In this document: piece after piece, positions 17,722 to 27,287 of the stretch
How the letters are laid out: the number at the start of each line of letters is the position of its first letter
How positions within the stretch are numbered: position 1 is the stretch's first letter
Assembly (NCBI GenBank): GCA_947258405.1
Contig: CAMYIE010000009.1
Span: 96,149-160,148, forward strand
Direction of reading: 5' to 3'
DNA from: an uncultured Eudoraea sp.
GTDB lineage: Bacteria > Bacteroidota > Bacteroidia > Flavobacteriales > Flavobacteriaceae
Length of the DNA stretch: 64,000 nt
Position numbers and translations under genes: made by a program
The notes under the pieces: model-generated
Seen by the model: the letters and a program-made list of their open reading frames with translations, nothing else
Told to the model about the DNA's origin: nothing
Databases searched by the model: none

Positions 17722-17792
17722 TGCTAAGTATTTGGGAGACAGCAAAAACTATGGTTATATTTGTATAATCGATTGTCAATAATAGAACTGTA

Positions 17793-18275
17793 ATGAACCC
17801 TGGATTAACTGGAATCTGGATATTAGCTTTCCTCCTGCTGTGGATGGTCCCGGCAGAAGCACAATACCGCAATGGAAATCCTTATGGCGGCAGGCCCAAT
17901 AGCATTATTCCACAGTCGAATGATGAAAAACCAGAGCCCAAGGCTTTAACCGCTGAGGAGATCGTGGATGGGGAAATGCCTAAAATAACCGAGACCGCGC
18001 AATTAAATGATTTTGAACAGGCTGTGGTTTCCTCTATCCTTACCAAATACGTCCAGCAAAGCATCGAACTTAGAATTCTCGACCTTGAACCGCAGAAAGC
18101 CCGTGAAAAAATGGATCAGATCAAGAAAAATCAGAATGAAGAACTAAAAGCAGGACTGCCGGAAGATAAATACCAACTTATCATTGATATACAGGAGAAA
18201 GGGGTAAGAAAAGTTAAGAGTCAGAAGAAGAAGAAAGGAAAAAAGAATAAAAAGAATAAAGAGGAGGGGCGTTGA
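17793..18275 (+). CDS. Exported protein of unknown function with lysine-rich C-terminus
   Basis: 160 residues. The first 24 form a signal peptide (WILAFLLLWMVPAEA, then QYRNG). The middle is mostly helical (about 55-140) with ALTAEEIVDGEMPKITETAQLNDFEQAVVSSILTKY in pieces, and the last 20 residues are almost all lysine, asparagine and glutamate. I do not recognise a named family; similar short exported helical proteins are common in Flavobacteriaceae. It follows arsC by 71 bp and ends just before a strong bidirectional terminator. Confidence 0.7.
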   Translation: MNPGLTGIWILAFLLLWMVPAEAQYRNGNPYGGRPNSIIPQSNDEKPEPKALTAEEIVDGEMPKITETAQLNDFEQAVVSSILTKYVQQSIELRILDLEPQKAREKMDQIKKNQNEELKAGLPEDKYQLIIDIQEKGVRKVKSQKKKKGKKNKKNKEEGR

Positions 18276-18296
18276 GCAGCCGATTTCTTTTTAAAT

Positions 18297-18326
18297 AAAA
18301 AAGCCCGTTAACGGGCTTTTATTTTT
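18297..18326. terminator. Bidirectional terminator between convergent small genes
   Basis: A 22-bp perfect palindrome with centre GTTAAC and arms AAAAGCCC/GGGCTTTT lies between the stop of the exported protein gene (18275) and the stop of the minus-strand small gene (18327). T-runs follow on both strands, so it can serve both transcripts. Confidence 0.85.
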
Positions 18327-18500
18327 TTATACATTGTCTTTAGCTCTTCTAGCTTCACGCCTTTCTTTCCACATCTCTCTAAGGTTACCCCCCAACCAAT
18401 AAGGCACGATAAAAAGCAATAACAGCATCATCAACCAAAATCCAATGGTTACTATGGTCAGGAAGGCAAGAAATCCCAGATATTGGTCAAAATCAAACAT
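18327..18500 (-). CDS. Small membrane protein of 57 residues
   Basis: Reading frame from the ATG at 18498-18500 to TAA at 18327-18329. The product starts MFDFDQYLGFLAFL, has one or two tightly packed hydrophobic segments (about residues 8-37) and a short basic tail (REMWKERREARRAK). The stop codon sits directly against the bidirectional terminator, and the region would otherwise be an unexplained 370-bp gap between convergent and divergent neighbours. The amphipathic, positively charged tail after the helix obeys the positive-inside rule. Family unknown to me. Confidence 0.7.
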   Translation of the reverse strand: MFDFDQYLGFLAFLTIVTIGFWLMMLLLLFIVPYWLGGNLREMWKERREARRAKDNV

Positions 18501-18619
18501 AGTTTTACTTTTTATTCAAAACAAAGATAATCCTAAAACTATCAATTGTACAAATTGGTAATAAAAAAAATTCAGATAAAATAGCATATTTTCCCTTAGA
18601 TAACGACCTGCTTTTGAGC

Positions 18620-18627
18620 TACCTTTG
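18620..18627 (+). promoter_or_regulatory. -7 box TACCTTTG upstream of fumC
   Basis: TACCTTTG matches TAnnTTTG and ends 21 bp before the fumC ATG at 18649. No clear TTG lies 17-23 bp upstream. Confidence 0.45.
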
Positions 18628-18648
18628 CTCTAATTAAATATTGTACTA

Positions 18649-20046
18649 ATGAGCTATAGAGTTGAAAAAGACACCATGGGTGAAGTAAAGGTTCCCTCGG
18701 ATAAATACTGGGGCGCCCAGACAGAACGTTCACGGAATAATTTTAAAATAGGTCCCCCCGCATCAATGCCGCTCGAAATAGTCTATGGGTTCGCCTATCT
18801 CAAAAAAGCTGCAGCCTATACTAATTGTGAGCTCGGCGTACTTTCTGAAGAGAAAAGAGATCTCATAGGAAGTGTATGTGATGAAATTCTTGCAGGCCAG
18901 CACGACGACCAGTTTCCTCTGGTGATCTGGCAGACTGGCTCAGGAACCCAGAGCAATATGAATGTAAACGAGGTAATAGCCAATCGGGCACATGTCCTTG
19001 CAGGAAAAGAAATAGGCAAGGGCGACAAAACCATTACACCAAATGATGATGTGAATAAATCTCAATCATCGAACGATACATTTCCCACAGGAATGCATAT
19101 TGCCGGTTACAAAATGTTAGTAGAAACCACATTACCTGGGGTACGACAACTTCGAGATACCTTAGATAAAAAGGCAAAAGAGTTCAAAGAAGTAGTTAAA
19201 ATTGGCCGCACACACCTTATGGATGCTACCCCGCTCACTTTAGGCCAGGAGTTTTCCGGTTATGTTTCTCAACTAGACCACTGCATGAAAGCATTGGAGA
19301 ATTCACTAAGCCATCTAAGTGAATTGGCATTAGGAGGCACCGCGGTTGGAACAGGGCTTAACACCCCTTCGGGCTACGACGTAATGGTTGCAAAGTATAT
19401 TGCACAATTTACCGGGCTACCTTTTAAAACTGCAGCGAACAAGTTTGAGGCCCTTGCCGCACATGATGCTTTTGTAGAAAGCCATGGAGCACTTAAACAA
19501 CTAGCTGTTTCTTTAAATAAAATTGCCAATGATATCCGCATGATGGCTTCAGGCCCCCGCTCAGGGATTGGTGAAATTATTCTCCCCGCAAACGAACCGG
19601 GTAGTTCAATAATGCCCGGGAAAGTAAACCCAACCCAATGTGAAGCGCTAACTATGGTTTGTGCTCAGGTTATGGGTAATGATGTGGCAGTGAGCGTGGC
19701 AGGCACACAGGGCCATTACGAACTCAATGTATTTAAGCCCGTTATGGCAGCAAATTTACTCCAGTCGGCCAGGTTGCTGGGAGAGGCTTGTGTAAGTTTC
19801 GACAAGAATTGCGCTATTGGAATCATGCCCAACCAGGAAGTGATAACCCGGCTGCTTAACAATTCACTGATGCTGGTAACTGCACTCAACACCAAAATTG
19901 GCTACTACAAAGCGGCAGAGATTGCCAATACAGCTCATAAAAATGGTACTACCCTTAGGGAAGAAGCTGTGCGTCTTGGATACGTTACCGAAGAAGAATA
20001 CGATCAGTGGGTACGGCCCGAAGATATGGTAGGAGGGCTTAAATAG
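18649..20046 (+). CDS. fumC: Class II fumarate hydratase
   Basis: 465-residue enzyme of the TCA cycle that interconverts fumarate and malate, working as a cytoplasmic tetramer. The signature [15 protein letters not shown] is present near residue 317, along with [15 protein letters not shown] (about 90-106) and [16 protein letters not shown] (about 185), all parts of the active site shared between subunits. Full length, no odd residues. It has its own promoter and is followed by a strong terminator, so it is probably a single-gene unit. Confidence 0.96.
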   Translation: MSYRVEKDTMGEVKVPSDKYWGAQTERSRNNFKIGPPASMPLEIVYGFAYLKKAAAYTNCELGVLSEEKRDLIGSVCDEILAGQHDDQFPLVIWQTGSGTQSNMNVNEVIANRAHVLAGKEIGKGDKTITPNDDVNKSQSSNDTFPTGMHIAGYKMLVETTLPGVRQLRDTLDKKAKEFKEVVKIGRTHLMDATPLTLGQEFSGYVSQLDHCMKALENSLSHLSELALGGTAVGTGLNTPSGYDVMVAKYIAQFTGLPFKTAANKFEALAAHDAFVESHGALKQLAVSLNKIANDIRMMASGPRSGIGEIILPANEPGSSIMPGKVNPTQCEALTMVCAQVMGNDVAVSVAGTQGHYELNVFKPVMAANLLQSARLLGEACVSFDKNCAIGIMPNQEVITRLLNNSLMLVTALNTKIGYYKAAEIANTAHKNGTTLREEAVRLGYVTEEEYDQWVRPEDMVGGLK

Positions 20047-20082
20047 AACACCCGCCAAGTATTGAATCTGATCATATATAAC

Positions 20083-20115
20083 AAAAAAAGGGCCTTCAGA
20101 TTGAAGGCCCCTTTT
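20083..20115. terminator. Bidirectional terminator between fumC and the coiled-coil protein gene
   Basis: GGGCCTTCA (20090-20098) and TGAAGGCCC (20102-20110) form a 9-bp perfect stem with a 3-base loop. A run of seven A precedes it and CTTTT follows, so it works in both directions between two convergent genes. Confidence 0.88.
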
Positions 20116-20134
20116 CATAGTAGGATAGTGTTTA

Positions 20135-21025
20135 TTACTTAAGGGTGAACTTGTTAGTTCCCAAAAGCTTAAGTCCATCGTCGTATACATTTACCATGTA
20201 ATTTCCTTTCTGGAAATCACCTCCTGGCTTGTCGATATAATCACAAACATCGATGTTACCATTTTCATAGTAGAAGAATGTTCCTTTGCTGTAGGTTACA
20301 GAAGCACCTTCTTCGTTAGACTTGGTATTTCCACCGCTGATCACGTTACCTTGCGGATCGAGTACTTCGATAAGAAATTCTCTATCTCCAGCCTCTGCAA
20401 TCAGGTTATCGGCTACTGTAAAACAAATCTTAAGTTTGTCTGTCCTGTTACCACGGGTTGTAGAAACCATTTTTCCATTGTTTCTCACTCGAACCGCATC
20501 TACTGTAAAGGCAGAAAGGTTAAGAGCAGAACCTCTTTCAACCACTTCAGCCAACTGGGTGTTCTGAACTACCAGAGAGTCATTGAAAACCGTTTGCTTT
20601 TCGAGCTCAACGTAGGTGCTGTCTCTCTGCATAGCAATTAAGGCATTCGACTGGGTTAAAGAATCCACTTTCTTAATTAGTGCTTCTCTTTCTTTCTTCA
20701 GAACGCCAACCTGCCTTCTGTATCGGGAAAGGGAGCTGATATCTGCTTTCATGGTCTGTACGGAATCGATATATTTTGCAATACGATCTCGTGCTTCAAC
20801 CAATTCTTCGTTAGTAGCATTGCTTTCCAGGATAGCCTTGTCGTATTCCGATTTCAGACTATTCAAGTCCTCTACTACAAGATCTTTTTCCTGTGTAAGA
20901 GCCTGAGTGGTCTTTTTCTTATCCTGATAAAGACTTACAGTGTAAATCAGCGTACCAAGCAAAACCACGCCCAATAAGCCGGCAATCACTTTTAAACTGT
21001 TGTTGTTACTTTTTGTTTCAGTCAT
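20135..21025 (-). CDS. Membrane-anchored coiled-coil protein of unknown function
   Basis: 296 residues: a short cytoplasmic N-terminus, one membrane helix (about 12-33, VIAGLLGVVLLGTLIYTVSL), a long coiled coil (about 35-155, rich in E, K, L and S) and a C-terminal beta-sandwich-like domain (about 165-296) with FLIEVLDPQGNVISGGN and GNYMVNVYDDGLKLLG. The C-terminal domain looks like an extracytoplasmic Ig-type or C2-type fold. Well conserved in flavobacteria as far as I recall, with no known function. Convergent with fumC. Confidence 0.75.
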   Translation of the reverse strand: MTETKSNNNSLKVIAGLLGVVLLGTLIYTVSLYQDKKKTTQALTQEKDLVVEDLNSLKSEYDKAILESNATNEELVEARDRIAKYIDSVQTMKADISSLSRYRRQVGVLKKEREALIKKVDSLTQSNALIAMQRDSTYVELEKQTVFNDSLVVQNTQLAEVVERGSALNLSAFTVDAVRVRNNGKMVSTTRGNRTDKLKICFTVADNLIAEAGDREFLIEVLDPQGNVISGGNTKSNEEGASVTYSKGTFFYYENGNIDVCDYIDKPGGDFQKGNYMVNVYDDGLKLLGTNKFTLK

Positions 21026-21198
21026 GATGTAAAAATTAATTAACTTTTATTTTTTTAGGTATTCGCATTCAGTCTGTCAGTCTATATACGGTGCAATTTT
21101 CTATTTAGATTTTTTCGGATGTCAAAAAATTAAAATATTTCTGCATCAACAGGATTGTAAAGCATTATTTTTAGTCAACCAAGCACTAGATATTGAAG

Positions 21199-21681
21199 AT
21201 GACACCAGGGATTATTCCTTTTAAACCTAACATGGCGCAGGTTTTTAAAGACTTGAATCTCGCATGGTTAGAGCACTATTTCTACGTGGAATCCAAAGAC
21301 AAGGAAATACTTGAGGAATGCAAGTCATACATTATCGGACAAGGAGGGCATATATTTTTTGCGCTGATAAATGAGCATCCTGTGGGTTGTTTTTCACTCA
21401 TGAAAATCGAAAATAATGTATTCGAATTGGGCAAAATGGCTGTTGAACCGAAATATCAGGGGAACAAAATAGGGCAGTTCATGATGGAATATGCAATTGA
21501 ATTTGCAAAAAAGATGAAATGGAAAAAAATTTTGCTGTATTCTCACACCAAACTCATTCCTGCAATCAACCTTTATCAAAAATTTGGATTTAAAGAGATT
21601 GCACTGGAATCCCCTTCTCCCTATGAGCGTAGTAATATTAAGATGGAGCTTATTCTCCAGGTAAAGCCGACAATAAAATGA
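21199..21681 (+). CDS. GNAT family N-acetyltransferase
   Basis: 160-residue GNAT enzyme. The acetyl-CoA loop is in MAVEPKYQGNKIGQFMMEYAIEFA split over about residues 83-105, followed by LLYSHTKLIPAINLYQKFGFKEI, the typical motif B of GNAT proteins. I start at the ATG at 21199; a TTG two codons earlier gives a slightly longer frame. Its stop overlaps the ATG of an in-frame upstream extension of the next gene by 4 bp, so the two may be cotranscribed. Substrate unknown. Confidence 0.85.
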   Translation: MTPGIIPFKPNMAQVFKDLNLAWLEHYFYVESKDKEILEECKSYIIGQGGHIFFALINEHPVGCFSLMKIENNVFELGKMAVEPKYQGNKIGQFMMEYAIEFAKKMKWKKILLYSHTKLIPAINLYQKFGFKEIALESPSPYERSNIKMELILQVKPTIK

Positions 21682-21716
21682 ATCGAACAATAAATTATAT
21701 AAATACTATTCGACTT

Positions 21717-22520
21717 ATGAAAAAGTACATTTTACTCCTATTTGTTTTCTGTTGTTTTATCTCATGTAAAGAGCAAAAGAAATCAGCTTCCGAAATCGAT
21801 AGCACCTCAGTAGACAGTCCAGAATCAGAAGATGCTGCACTGATGGAGACACCGATACATGTTATACCCATAGAACATGCCACCACAGTTTTAGAATGGG
21901 GAGAGATCACTGTTTATTTAGATCCCGTTGGAGGCAAAGAAGCATTTGAGGGTCAAAAAGATCCGGACCTCATCCTTATTACCGATATTCATGGCGATCA
22001 TTTTAATCTTGAAACACTTCAGGAACTCAATACAGAAAAAGCCAAGATAATGATGCCCAGGGCCGTCGCCTATCTCATGCCAGAAGAGTTTACCCCCCAG
22101 ATCGATGTTCTGGATAACGGATCATCCAAAACACGCTACGGCATCAAAGTTGAAGCAATACCTATGTATAATCTCAGGGCAGAAGCAAAAAAGTTCCATG
22201 AAAAAGGTCGTGGCAACGGTTATGTACTAAATATGGGTACTTCGCGCCTCTACTTCTCGGGGGATACAGAGGATATCCCGGAAATGAGATCTTTAGAAAA
22301 CATCGACAAAGCTTTTGTCTGCATGAACCTCCCATATACCATGACAGTGGAAAAAGCAGCTGAGGCGGTTTTGGAATTCAAGCCCAAAGAGGTTTATCCT
22401 TATCATTACAGGGGGCGTCCTGAAGTAAGTGATGTAGTTAAGTTTAAGGAGTTGATCGAGGGAGGTACTAACGAAATCCAAGTGGTACAGTTAGATTGGT
22501 ATCCCGAAGATGAATTCTGA
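21717..22520 (+). CDS. Metallo-beta-lactamase-fold lipoprotein (variant zinc motif)
   Basis: From the ATG at 21717 the protein has a lipoprotein signal peptide MKKYILLLFVFCCFISC with the lipid-attachment cysteine at residue 17, then a low-complexity linker and a hydrolase domain similar to UPF0173 metal-dependent hydrolases. The metal motif reads DIHGDH where the family standard is HxHxDH, so the first histidine is aspartate; later metal ligands FSGDTED and YPYHYRG are present. A longer frame from 21678 would place 13 extra residues before the signal peptide. Probably periplasmic or outer-membrane-attached. Substrate unknown. Confidence 0.8.
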   Translation: MKKYILLLFVFCCFISCKEQKKSASEIDSTSVDSPESEDAALMETPIHVIPIEHATTVLEWGEITVYLDPVGGKEAFEGQKDPDLILITDIHGDHFNLETLQELNTEKAKIMMPRAVAYLMPEEFTPQIDVLDNGSSKTRYGIKVEAIPMYNLRAEAKKFHEKGRGNGYVLNMGTSRLYFSGDTEDIPEMRSLENIDKAFVCMNLPYTMTVEKAAEAVLEFKPKEVYPYHYRGRPEVSDVVKFKELIEGGTNEIQVVQLDWYPEDEF

Positions 22521-22526
22521 AAACTT

Positions 22527-22554
22527 AAAAAACTCCCGTGGATACGGGAGTTTT
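22527..22554 (+). terminator. Intrinsic terminator after the lipoprotein gene
   Basis: AAAAAACTCCCGT pairs with ACGGGAGTTTT around a 4-base loop, 6 bp after the stop codon at 22520, and ends in TTTT. It also lies just after the stop of the convergent ettA gene and could serve both. Confidence 0.85.
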
Positions 22555-22572
22555 GCCTTCTGCATCTGCTCA

Positions 22573-24264
22573 CTACCTGACTAACTTTTTATACTTTATA
22601 CGTTTAGGTAATATGTCGGCCCCAAGTCTTTTTTTCCTGTTCTCTTCGTAATCACTAAATGACCCTTCAAAGAAATACACCTGTGAATCTCCTTCAAAGG
22701 CAAGTATATGTGTGCATATTCTATCGAGGAACCAACGGTCATGTGAAATGATGACAGCACAACCTGCAAAATTCTCGAGTCCTTCTTCGAGTGCTCTCAA
22801 AGTATTGATATCAAGGTCGTTGGTTGGCTCATCTAATAAAAGCACATTGCCTTCCTCCTTGAGGGTCATCGCCAGGTGTAACCTATTCCGTTCTCCACCT
22901 GAAAGCATGCTTACCTTTTTGTTTTGCTCGCTTCCCGAGAAATTAAAACGACTTAGATAAGCTCGGGAGTTAACCTGCCTGCCTCCCATCATGATCAGCT
23001 CCTGGCCTTCGCTAAAATTCTCCCAGATACTCTTTTCAGGGTCGATATTAGAATGGCTTTGATCTACATACGCCAATTTAGCGGTCTCCCCAACTTCAAA
23101 TGTGCCCTTATCGGGCTGTTCCTCACCCATGATCATTCTAAAAATAGTTGTCTTCCCAGCTCCATTCGGTCCTATTATCCCAACGATACCCGCCTGGGGA
23201 AGTTTGAAATTAAGATCTTCATACAATAGTTTATCCCCGTAGGCCTTGTTCACCCCTATGGCCTCAATTACGTTGGTACCCAATCGGGGGCCATTCGGAA
23301 TATAGATCTCAAGTTTTTCATCGAGCTGTTTCTGATCCTGATTCAGGAGTTTGTCGTAGTTCTTCAATCGTGCTTTTTGCTTGGCCTGCCTGCCTTTAGC
23401 CCCCTGACGGACCCAATCGAGCTCACGCTCCAATGTTTTCTGTCGCTTAGACGCCTGTTTGCTTTCCTGTGCCAGTCGCTTAGCTTTCTGATCGAGCCAG
23501 CTACTGTAATTGCCCTTCCATGGAATTCCCTCACCCCGATCGAGTTCCAGAATCCATCCGGCCACATTGTCCAGAAAATAACGGTCGTGTGTTACAGCGA
23601 TCACGGTGCCTTTATACTGCGCAAGATGATGCTCGAGCCAATGCACGGATTCGGCATCCAGATGGTTAGTGGGTTCATCCAATAGCAATATTTCAGGTTC
23701 CTGCAAAAGCAAACGACAAAGTGCGACACGCCTCCTCTCGCCACCGGACAATACCGAAATCTTCTGATCCGGATCTGGCGTACGCAAGGCATCCATTGCA
23801 ATTTCCAGCTTGGTATCCAATTCCCAGGCATTAGACGCATCGATCTGGTCCTGAAGAGCTGCTTGTTTATCCATCAGCTTTTGCATCTTATCGGCATCCT
23901 CATATACCTCCGGAAGCGCGAACATATCATTGATCTGATTATATTCATCGAGGATGGCCACCGTCTCGGCAACCCCTTCCCGGACTACTTCCAATACCGT
24001 TTTATCTTCATCTATTTTCGGGTCTTGTTCCAAATATCCAACACGATAGCCAGGCGAGAAAACCACCTGTCCCTGGTAATTGGTATCCTGGCCTGCAATA
24101 ATCTTCAGCAAGGTGGATTTTCCGGACCCATTAAGGCCTAATATCCCAATTTTAGCCCCATAGAAGAAGCTGAGGTAAATATTCTTTATTACGGGGGTAT
24201 TGGCGTTCTTGTAGGTTTTGGTGACGCCCGACATCGAAAAGATGACCTTTTTATCTTCAGACAT
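22573..24264 (-). CDS. ettA: Energy-dependent translational throttle protein EttA (ABC-F)
   Basis: 563-residue ABC-F ATPase that binds the ribosomal E site and gates elongation by the ATP/ADP ratio. There are two ATPase domains: Walker A GLNGSGKST (about residue 41) and GPNGAGKTT (about 363), signatures LSGGERRR and LSGGERNR, and the linker between them. Length and the start MSEDKKVIFSMSGVTKTY fit the EttA subgroup. No membrane segment. A second ABC-F gene starts beyond 64000 in this window. Confidence 0.95.
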   Translation of the reverse strand: MSEDKKVIFSMSGVTKTYKNANTPVIKNIYLSFFYGAKIGILGLNGSGKSTLLKIIAGQDTNYQGQVVFSPGYRVGYLEQDPKIDEDKTVLEVVREGVAETVAILDEYNQINDMFALPEVYEDADKMQKLMDKQAALQDQIDASNAWELDTKLEIAMDALRTPDPDQKISVLSGGERRRVALCRLLLQEPEILLLDEPTNHLDAESVHWLEHHLAQYKGTVIAVTHDRYFLDNVAGWILELDRGEGIPWKGNYSSWLDQKAKRLAQESKQASKRQKTLERELDWVRQGAKGRQAKQKARLKNYDKLLNQDQKQLDEKLEIYIPNGPRLGTNVIEAIGVNKAYGDKLLYEDLNFKLPQAGIVGIIGPNGAGKTTIFRMIMGEEQPDKGTFEVGETAKLAYVDQSHSNIDPEKSIWENFSEGQELIMMGGRQVNSRAYLSRFNFSGSEQNKKVSMLSGGERNRLHLAMTLKEEGNVLLLDEPTNDLDINTLRALEEGLENFAGCAVIISHDRWFLDRICTHILAFEGDSQVYFFEGSFSDYEENRKKRLGADILPKRIKYKKLVR

Positions 24265-24344
24265 AAGTAATTGACTTTACTAAAAGGATAAACGAAATAG
24301 AATAATAAAACACAGAGTCTTACACAAACGCACTCAAAAGGTCT

Positions 24345-24527
24345 CTATACTCTCCCTTTGAGTGCATTAAATACCCATGCAATTGCGAAAAAGCCGATGC
24401 CTACCGAAGCAAATCCCCAGCCTGCGATCTCGTCATAGCGAAATGCTCCCAAGGCGATCAGGCCCACCCCAACGGATATCATAATAAAGGTGGCCCAGGC
24501 GAGGACCGTATTTTTATTCATTCCCAT
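24345..24527 (-). CDS. CAL67264 family small membrane protein
   Basis: 60 residues, two membrane helices (about 7-27 and 35-53) joined by a short loop RYDEIAGWGFAS, ending NALKGRV. I recognise it as the CAL67264 family found across Flavobacteriaceae, of unknown function. A second ATG at 24521 is equally possible as start. The inverted repeat GCACTCAAA/TTTGAGTGC (24330-24365) overlaps the stop codon and may be its terminator. Confidence 0.8.
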   Translation of the reverse strand: MGMNKNTVLAWATFIMISVGVGLIALGAFRYDEIAGWGFASVGIGFFAIAWVFNALKGRV

Positions 24528-24596
24528 GTGAGTTAGTTTAGTTGGAACTCAAATATCGGAAAATTTATAAACAGGTTGAGCTAAATTGATCAAAGA

Positions 24597-25580
24597 TTAA
24601 CCTTCGAAGGGAAATACCACCTTGCTTTTCGCCCGAACCTCATCCATGAGTTCCAACATATCCAGACTGTTTTGAAGGCTCCATAGCTTACTTTGGGTCT
24701 TCCCTTGCCTTAGACAGCTGTTAACCTCTTTAATCTCGTAGGTATATCCCATGCCTATCGTTGGATGGTTATAATGATCCTGCTGGCCATTGCTATCAAG
24801 GGTATATCCCTGGGTATGATGCCAACGCGGATCGAGATAAATAGTACCCTCCGTACCCGATATTTCGGCTTTCATTTCCGAGTTGGAATTCAACCCGCTA
24901 TAGAGTATCGCCTGGGCCTCCTGATAGGAAAAAATCATCGATGTTTGAATCTCTGCTCCGGTTTTATAAAAATTAGATGTGGCAAAAATTTTATCGGGCA
25001 TCCCCAACAAAAGATAAGCAAGGAATATTGGATAAATACCGATATCGAGAATAGAGCCACCTGCGAGTTCAGGGTTTAACAATCGGCCCTCTTCCTCCTT
25101 ATCGAGTGCATAGAAAGCAAAATCGGCCTTAACATAGGCCAATTTACCGATATCTCCACTTTCGATCCGATCCAATACTTTTAGAATACTCGGATTGAAA
25201 CGTGTCCAAAGGGCTTCCATCAAAAATACATTCTTGTCCTTCGCCACCTCTACCATCTCAAGTGCCTCTTTACGGTTAACGGCCAGCGGCTTCTCACATA
25301 GGACATGTTTTCCCGCATTCATGGCCCCTATACTGATGTCAGCATGAGAATTATGCGGTGTGGCGATATATACAACATCTACCTCCTCGGACCGAAATAA
25401 TTCATCATAACTCCCAAAATAAAATGGCACATTATAGGTTTGAGCAAATGAGCTAGCTTTTTCATAATTCCTGGAGCCTACCCCCATAAGCCGGCAACCT
25501 GGTAATTGGACCAATTCCTCCGCAAATTTGTGCGCAATATTACCTAATCCGGCAATACCCCAACGAATCTCTTTTTCCAT
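24597..25580 (-). CDS. Gfo/Idh/MocA family NAD(P)-dependent oxidoreductase
   Basis: 327 residues from the ATG at 25580. The N-terminal Rossmann fold starts WGIAGLGNIAHKFA with the GxGxxA dinucleotide loop, and the conserved motif CEKPLAVN (about residue 92) carries the usual E-K-P. The C-terminal domain has the alpha/beta fold seen in dimeric sugar or diol dehydrogenases. A longer frame would begin with TTG at 25613 inside the divergent promoter region. Substrate not predictable; such enzymes often act on sugars or trans-dihydrodiols. Confidence 0.88.
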   Translation of the reverse strand: MEKEIRWGIAGLGNIAHKFAEELVQLPGCRLMGVGSRNYEKASSFAQTYNVPFYFGSYDELFRSEEVDVVYIATPHNSHADISIGAMNAGKHVLCEKPLAVNRKEALEMVEVAKDKNVFLMEALWTRFNPSILKVLDRIESGDIGKLAYVKADFAFYALDKEEEGRLLNPELAGGSILDIGIYPIFLAYLLLGMPDKIFATSNFYKTGAEIQTSMIFSYQEAQAILYSGLNSNSEMKAEISGTEGTIYLDPRWHHTQGYTLDSNGQQDHYNHPTIGMGYTYEIKEVNSCLRQGKTQSKLWSLQNSLDMLELMDEVRAKSKVVFPFEG

Positions 25581-25658
25581 AAACTTCCCTTTATCAGCCC
25601 TAAAGTTAATCAATATTAGTCCTTATCTTTAACGCTTATTAGGAAAGCAGAAATCGAT

Positions 25659-27287
25659 ATGGATATCACCTTTAACCAAAATGAAGATCATAATAAACTA
25701 AAGGTCTCAGAGCTGCGGAACAAGCTGGCAAAAGTTAAACTGGGCGGTGGTAAGTCGCGGATTGAAAAACAGCACGCAAAAGGGAAGCTTACGGCGAGGG
25801 AGCGCGTCGATTACCTGGTAGATAATCCAAAAGACACTCTTGAAATAGGGGCTTTCGCGGGTGATGGAATGTACAGCGAACACGGTGGCTGCCCATCGGG
25901 CGGTGTAGTGGTCAAGATCGGTTATATTCAGAAAAGACTATGTATCATCGTGGCGAATGATGCCACGGTAAAAGCGGGCGCCTGGTTTCCGATAACCGCC
26001 AAAAAAAACCTCAGGGCGCAGGAGATCGCCATAGAAAATCGTTTACCAATAATCTACCTGGTGGATAGTGCCGGAGTGTATTTGCCAATGCAGGATGAGA
26101 TCTTTCCCGATAAAGAACACTTTGGCAGGATCTTTAGGAATAATGCTATCATGAGCAGTAGTGGTATTACACAGATCGCAGCGGTAATGGGAAGCTGCGT
26201 AGCCGGCGGTGCATACTTGCCTATCATGAGCGATGAAGCCCTGATTGTAGATAAAACCGGCAGTATTTTTCTGGCCGGAAGTTATCTGGTAAAAGCGGCT
26301 ATCGGGGAGAATATCGACAACGAAACTCTTGGTGGTGCGACAACCCATAGCGAGATCAGCGGTGTTACCGACTATAAATCCAAGGACGATAAGGACGCTC
26401 TGGATACGATCAAAAATCTTGTTTCCAAACTCGGTGCTCCAGAAATAGCCGGCTATAACCGTGAAAAACCTAAAAAACCTCTGGAGGATCCTTCTGAAAT
26501 CCATGGGTTGCTGCCTGTTTCCAGAACGGACCCGTATAATATGCTCGAGATTATCAAGCGCCTGGTAGATAATAGCGAGTTCCAACAATACAAGGAAGGC
26601 TTTGGAAAAACCATCATTACAGGTTATGGCCGGATCGATGGCTGGGCTGTTGGCATTGTTGCCAATCAGCGTAAGGTGGTAAAAACAAAAAAAGGTGAAA
26701 TGCAGTTCGGAGGGGTGATCTATTCAGATTCTGCAGACAAAGCCACCCGCTTTATCGCCAATTGCAATCAAAAAAAGATCCCACTGGTCTTTTTTCAGGA
26801 TGTTACCGGCTTTATGGTAGGTAGTAAAAGCGAACATGGAGGAATTATTAAAGACGGTGCAAAAATGGTCAATGCGGTGAGCAATTCTGTTGTGCCAAAG
26901 TTTACTGTTATCATTGGAAATAGTTATGGAGCCGGAAATTATGCGATGTGCGGGAAGGCCTACGACCCCAGGCTGATCGTTTCATGGCCCAGTGCTGCGT
27001 TAGCTGTAATGAGCGGAAATTCGGCAGCCAAGGTTCTTTTACAAATAGAAAAATCCTCCCTTGAGAAAAAAGGACAGAAGATCAGCAAAGAGGAAGAAAC
27101 CGCACTTTTCCAAAGAATAAAACAACGCTACGACGAGCAGATATCACCGTACTATGCCGCTGCTCATTTGTGGACCGATGCGATTATCGATCCGCTGGAA
27201 ACGCGAAACTGGATCTCAAAAGGTATCGAAGCGGCCAATAATGCCCCTCAGGATAAACCTTTTAATATGGGAGTACTACAGGTCTAA
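25659..27287 (+). CDS. Acyl-CoA carboxylase beta subunit (methylcrotonyl/propionyl type)
   Basis: 542-residue carboxyltransferase subunit. It has the two crotonase-fold halves: N-terminal ARERVDYLVD and GAYLPIMSDE, and C-terminal FFQDVTGFMVGSKSEHGGIIKDGAKM, with AMCGKAYDPR near the end. It transfers carboxyl from biotin to an acyl-CoA, with methylcrotonyl-CoA (leucine breakdown) the most likely substrate by similarity. No biotin carboxylase or biotin carrier gene is adjacent, so the alpha subunit must be encoded elsewhere. The last 4 bp overlap the convergent gene. Confidence 0.88.
   Translation: MDITFNQNEDHNKLKVSELRNKLAKVKLGGGKSRIEKQHAKGKLTARERVDYLVDNPKDTLEIGAFAGDGMYSEHGGCPSGGVVVKIGYIQKRLCIIVANDATVKAGAWFPITAKKNLRAQEIAIENRLPIIYLVDSAGVYLPMQDEIFPDKEHFGRIFRNNAIMSSSGITQIAAVMGSCVAGGAYLPIMSDEALIVDKTGSIFLAGSYLVKAAIGENIDNETLGGATTHSEISGVTDYKSKDDKDALDTIKNLVSKLGAPEIAGYNREKPKKPLEDPSEIHGLLPVSRTDPYNMLEIIKRLVDNSEFQQYKEGFGKTIITGYGRIDGWAVGIVANQRKVVKTKKGEMQFGGVIYSDSADKATRFIANCNQKKIPLVFFQDVTGFMVGSKSEHGGIIKDGAKMVNAVSNSVVPKFTVIIGNSYGAGNYAMCGKAYDPRLIVSWPSAALAVMSGNSAAKVLLQIEKSSLEKKGQKISKEEETALFQRIKQRYDEQISPYYAAAHLWTDAIIDPLETRNWISKGIEAANNAPQDKPFNMGVLQV

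Noticed and set aside
26043-26588. Minus-strand reading frame of 181 codons opposite the acyl-CoA carboxylase gene
   Set aside because: It is a shadow frame of a strongly conserved gene with no homologous features.
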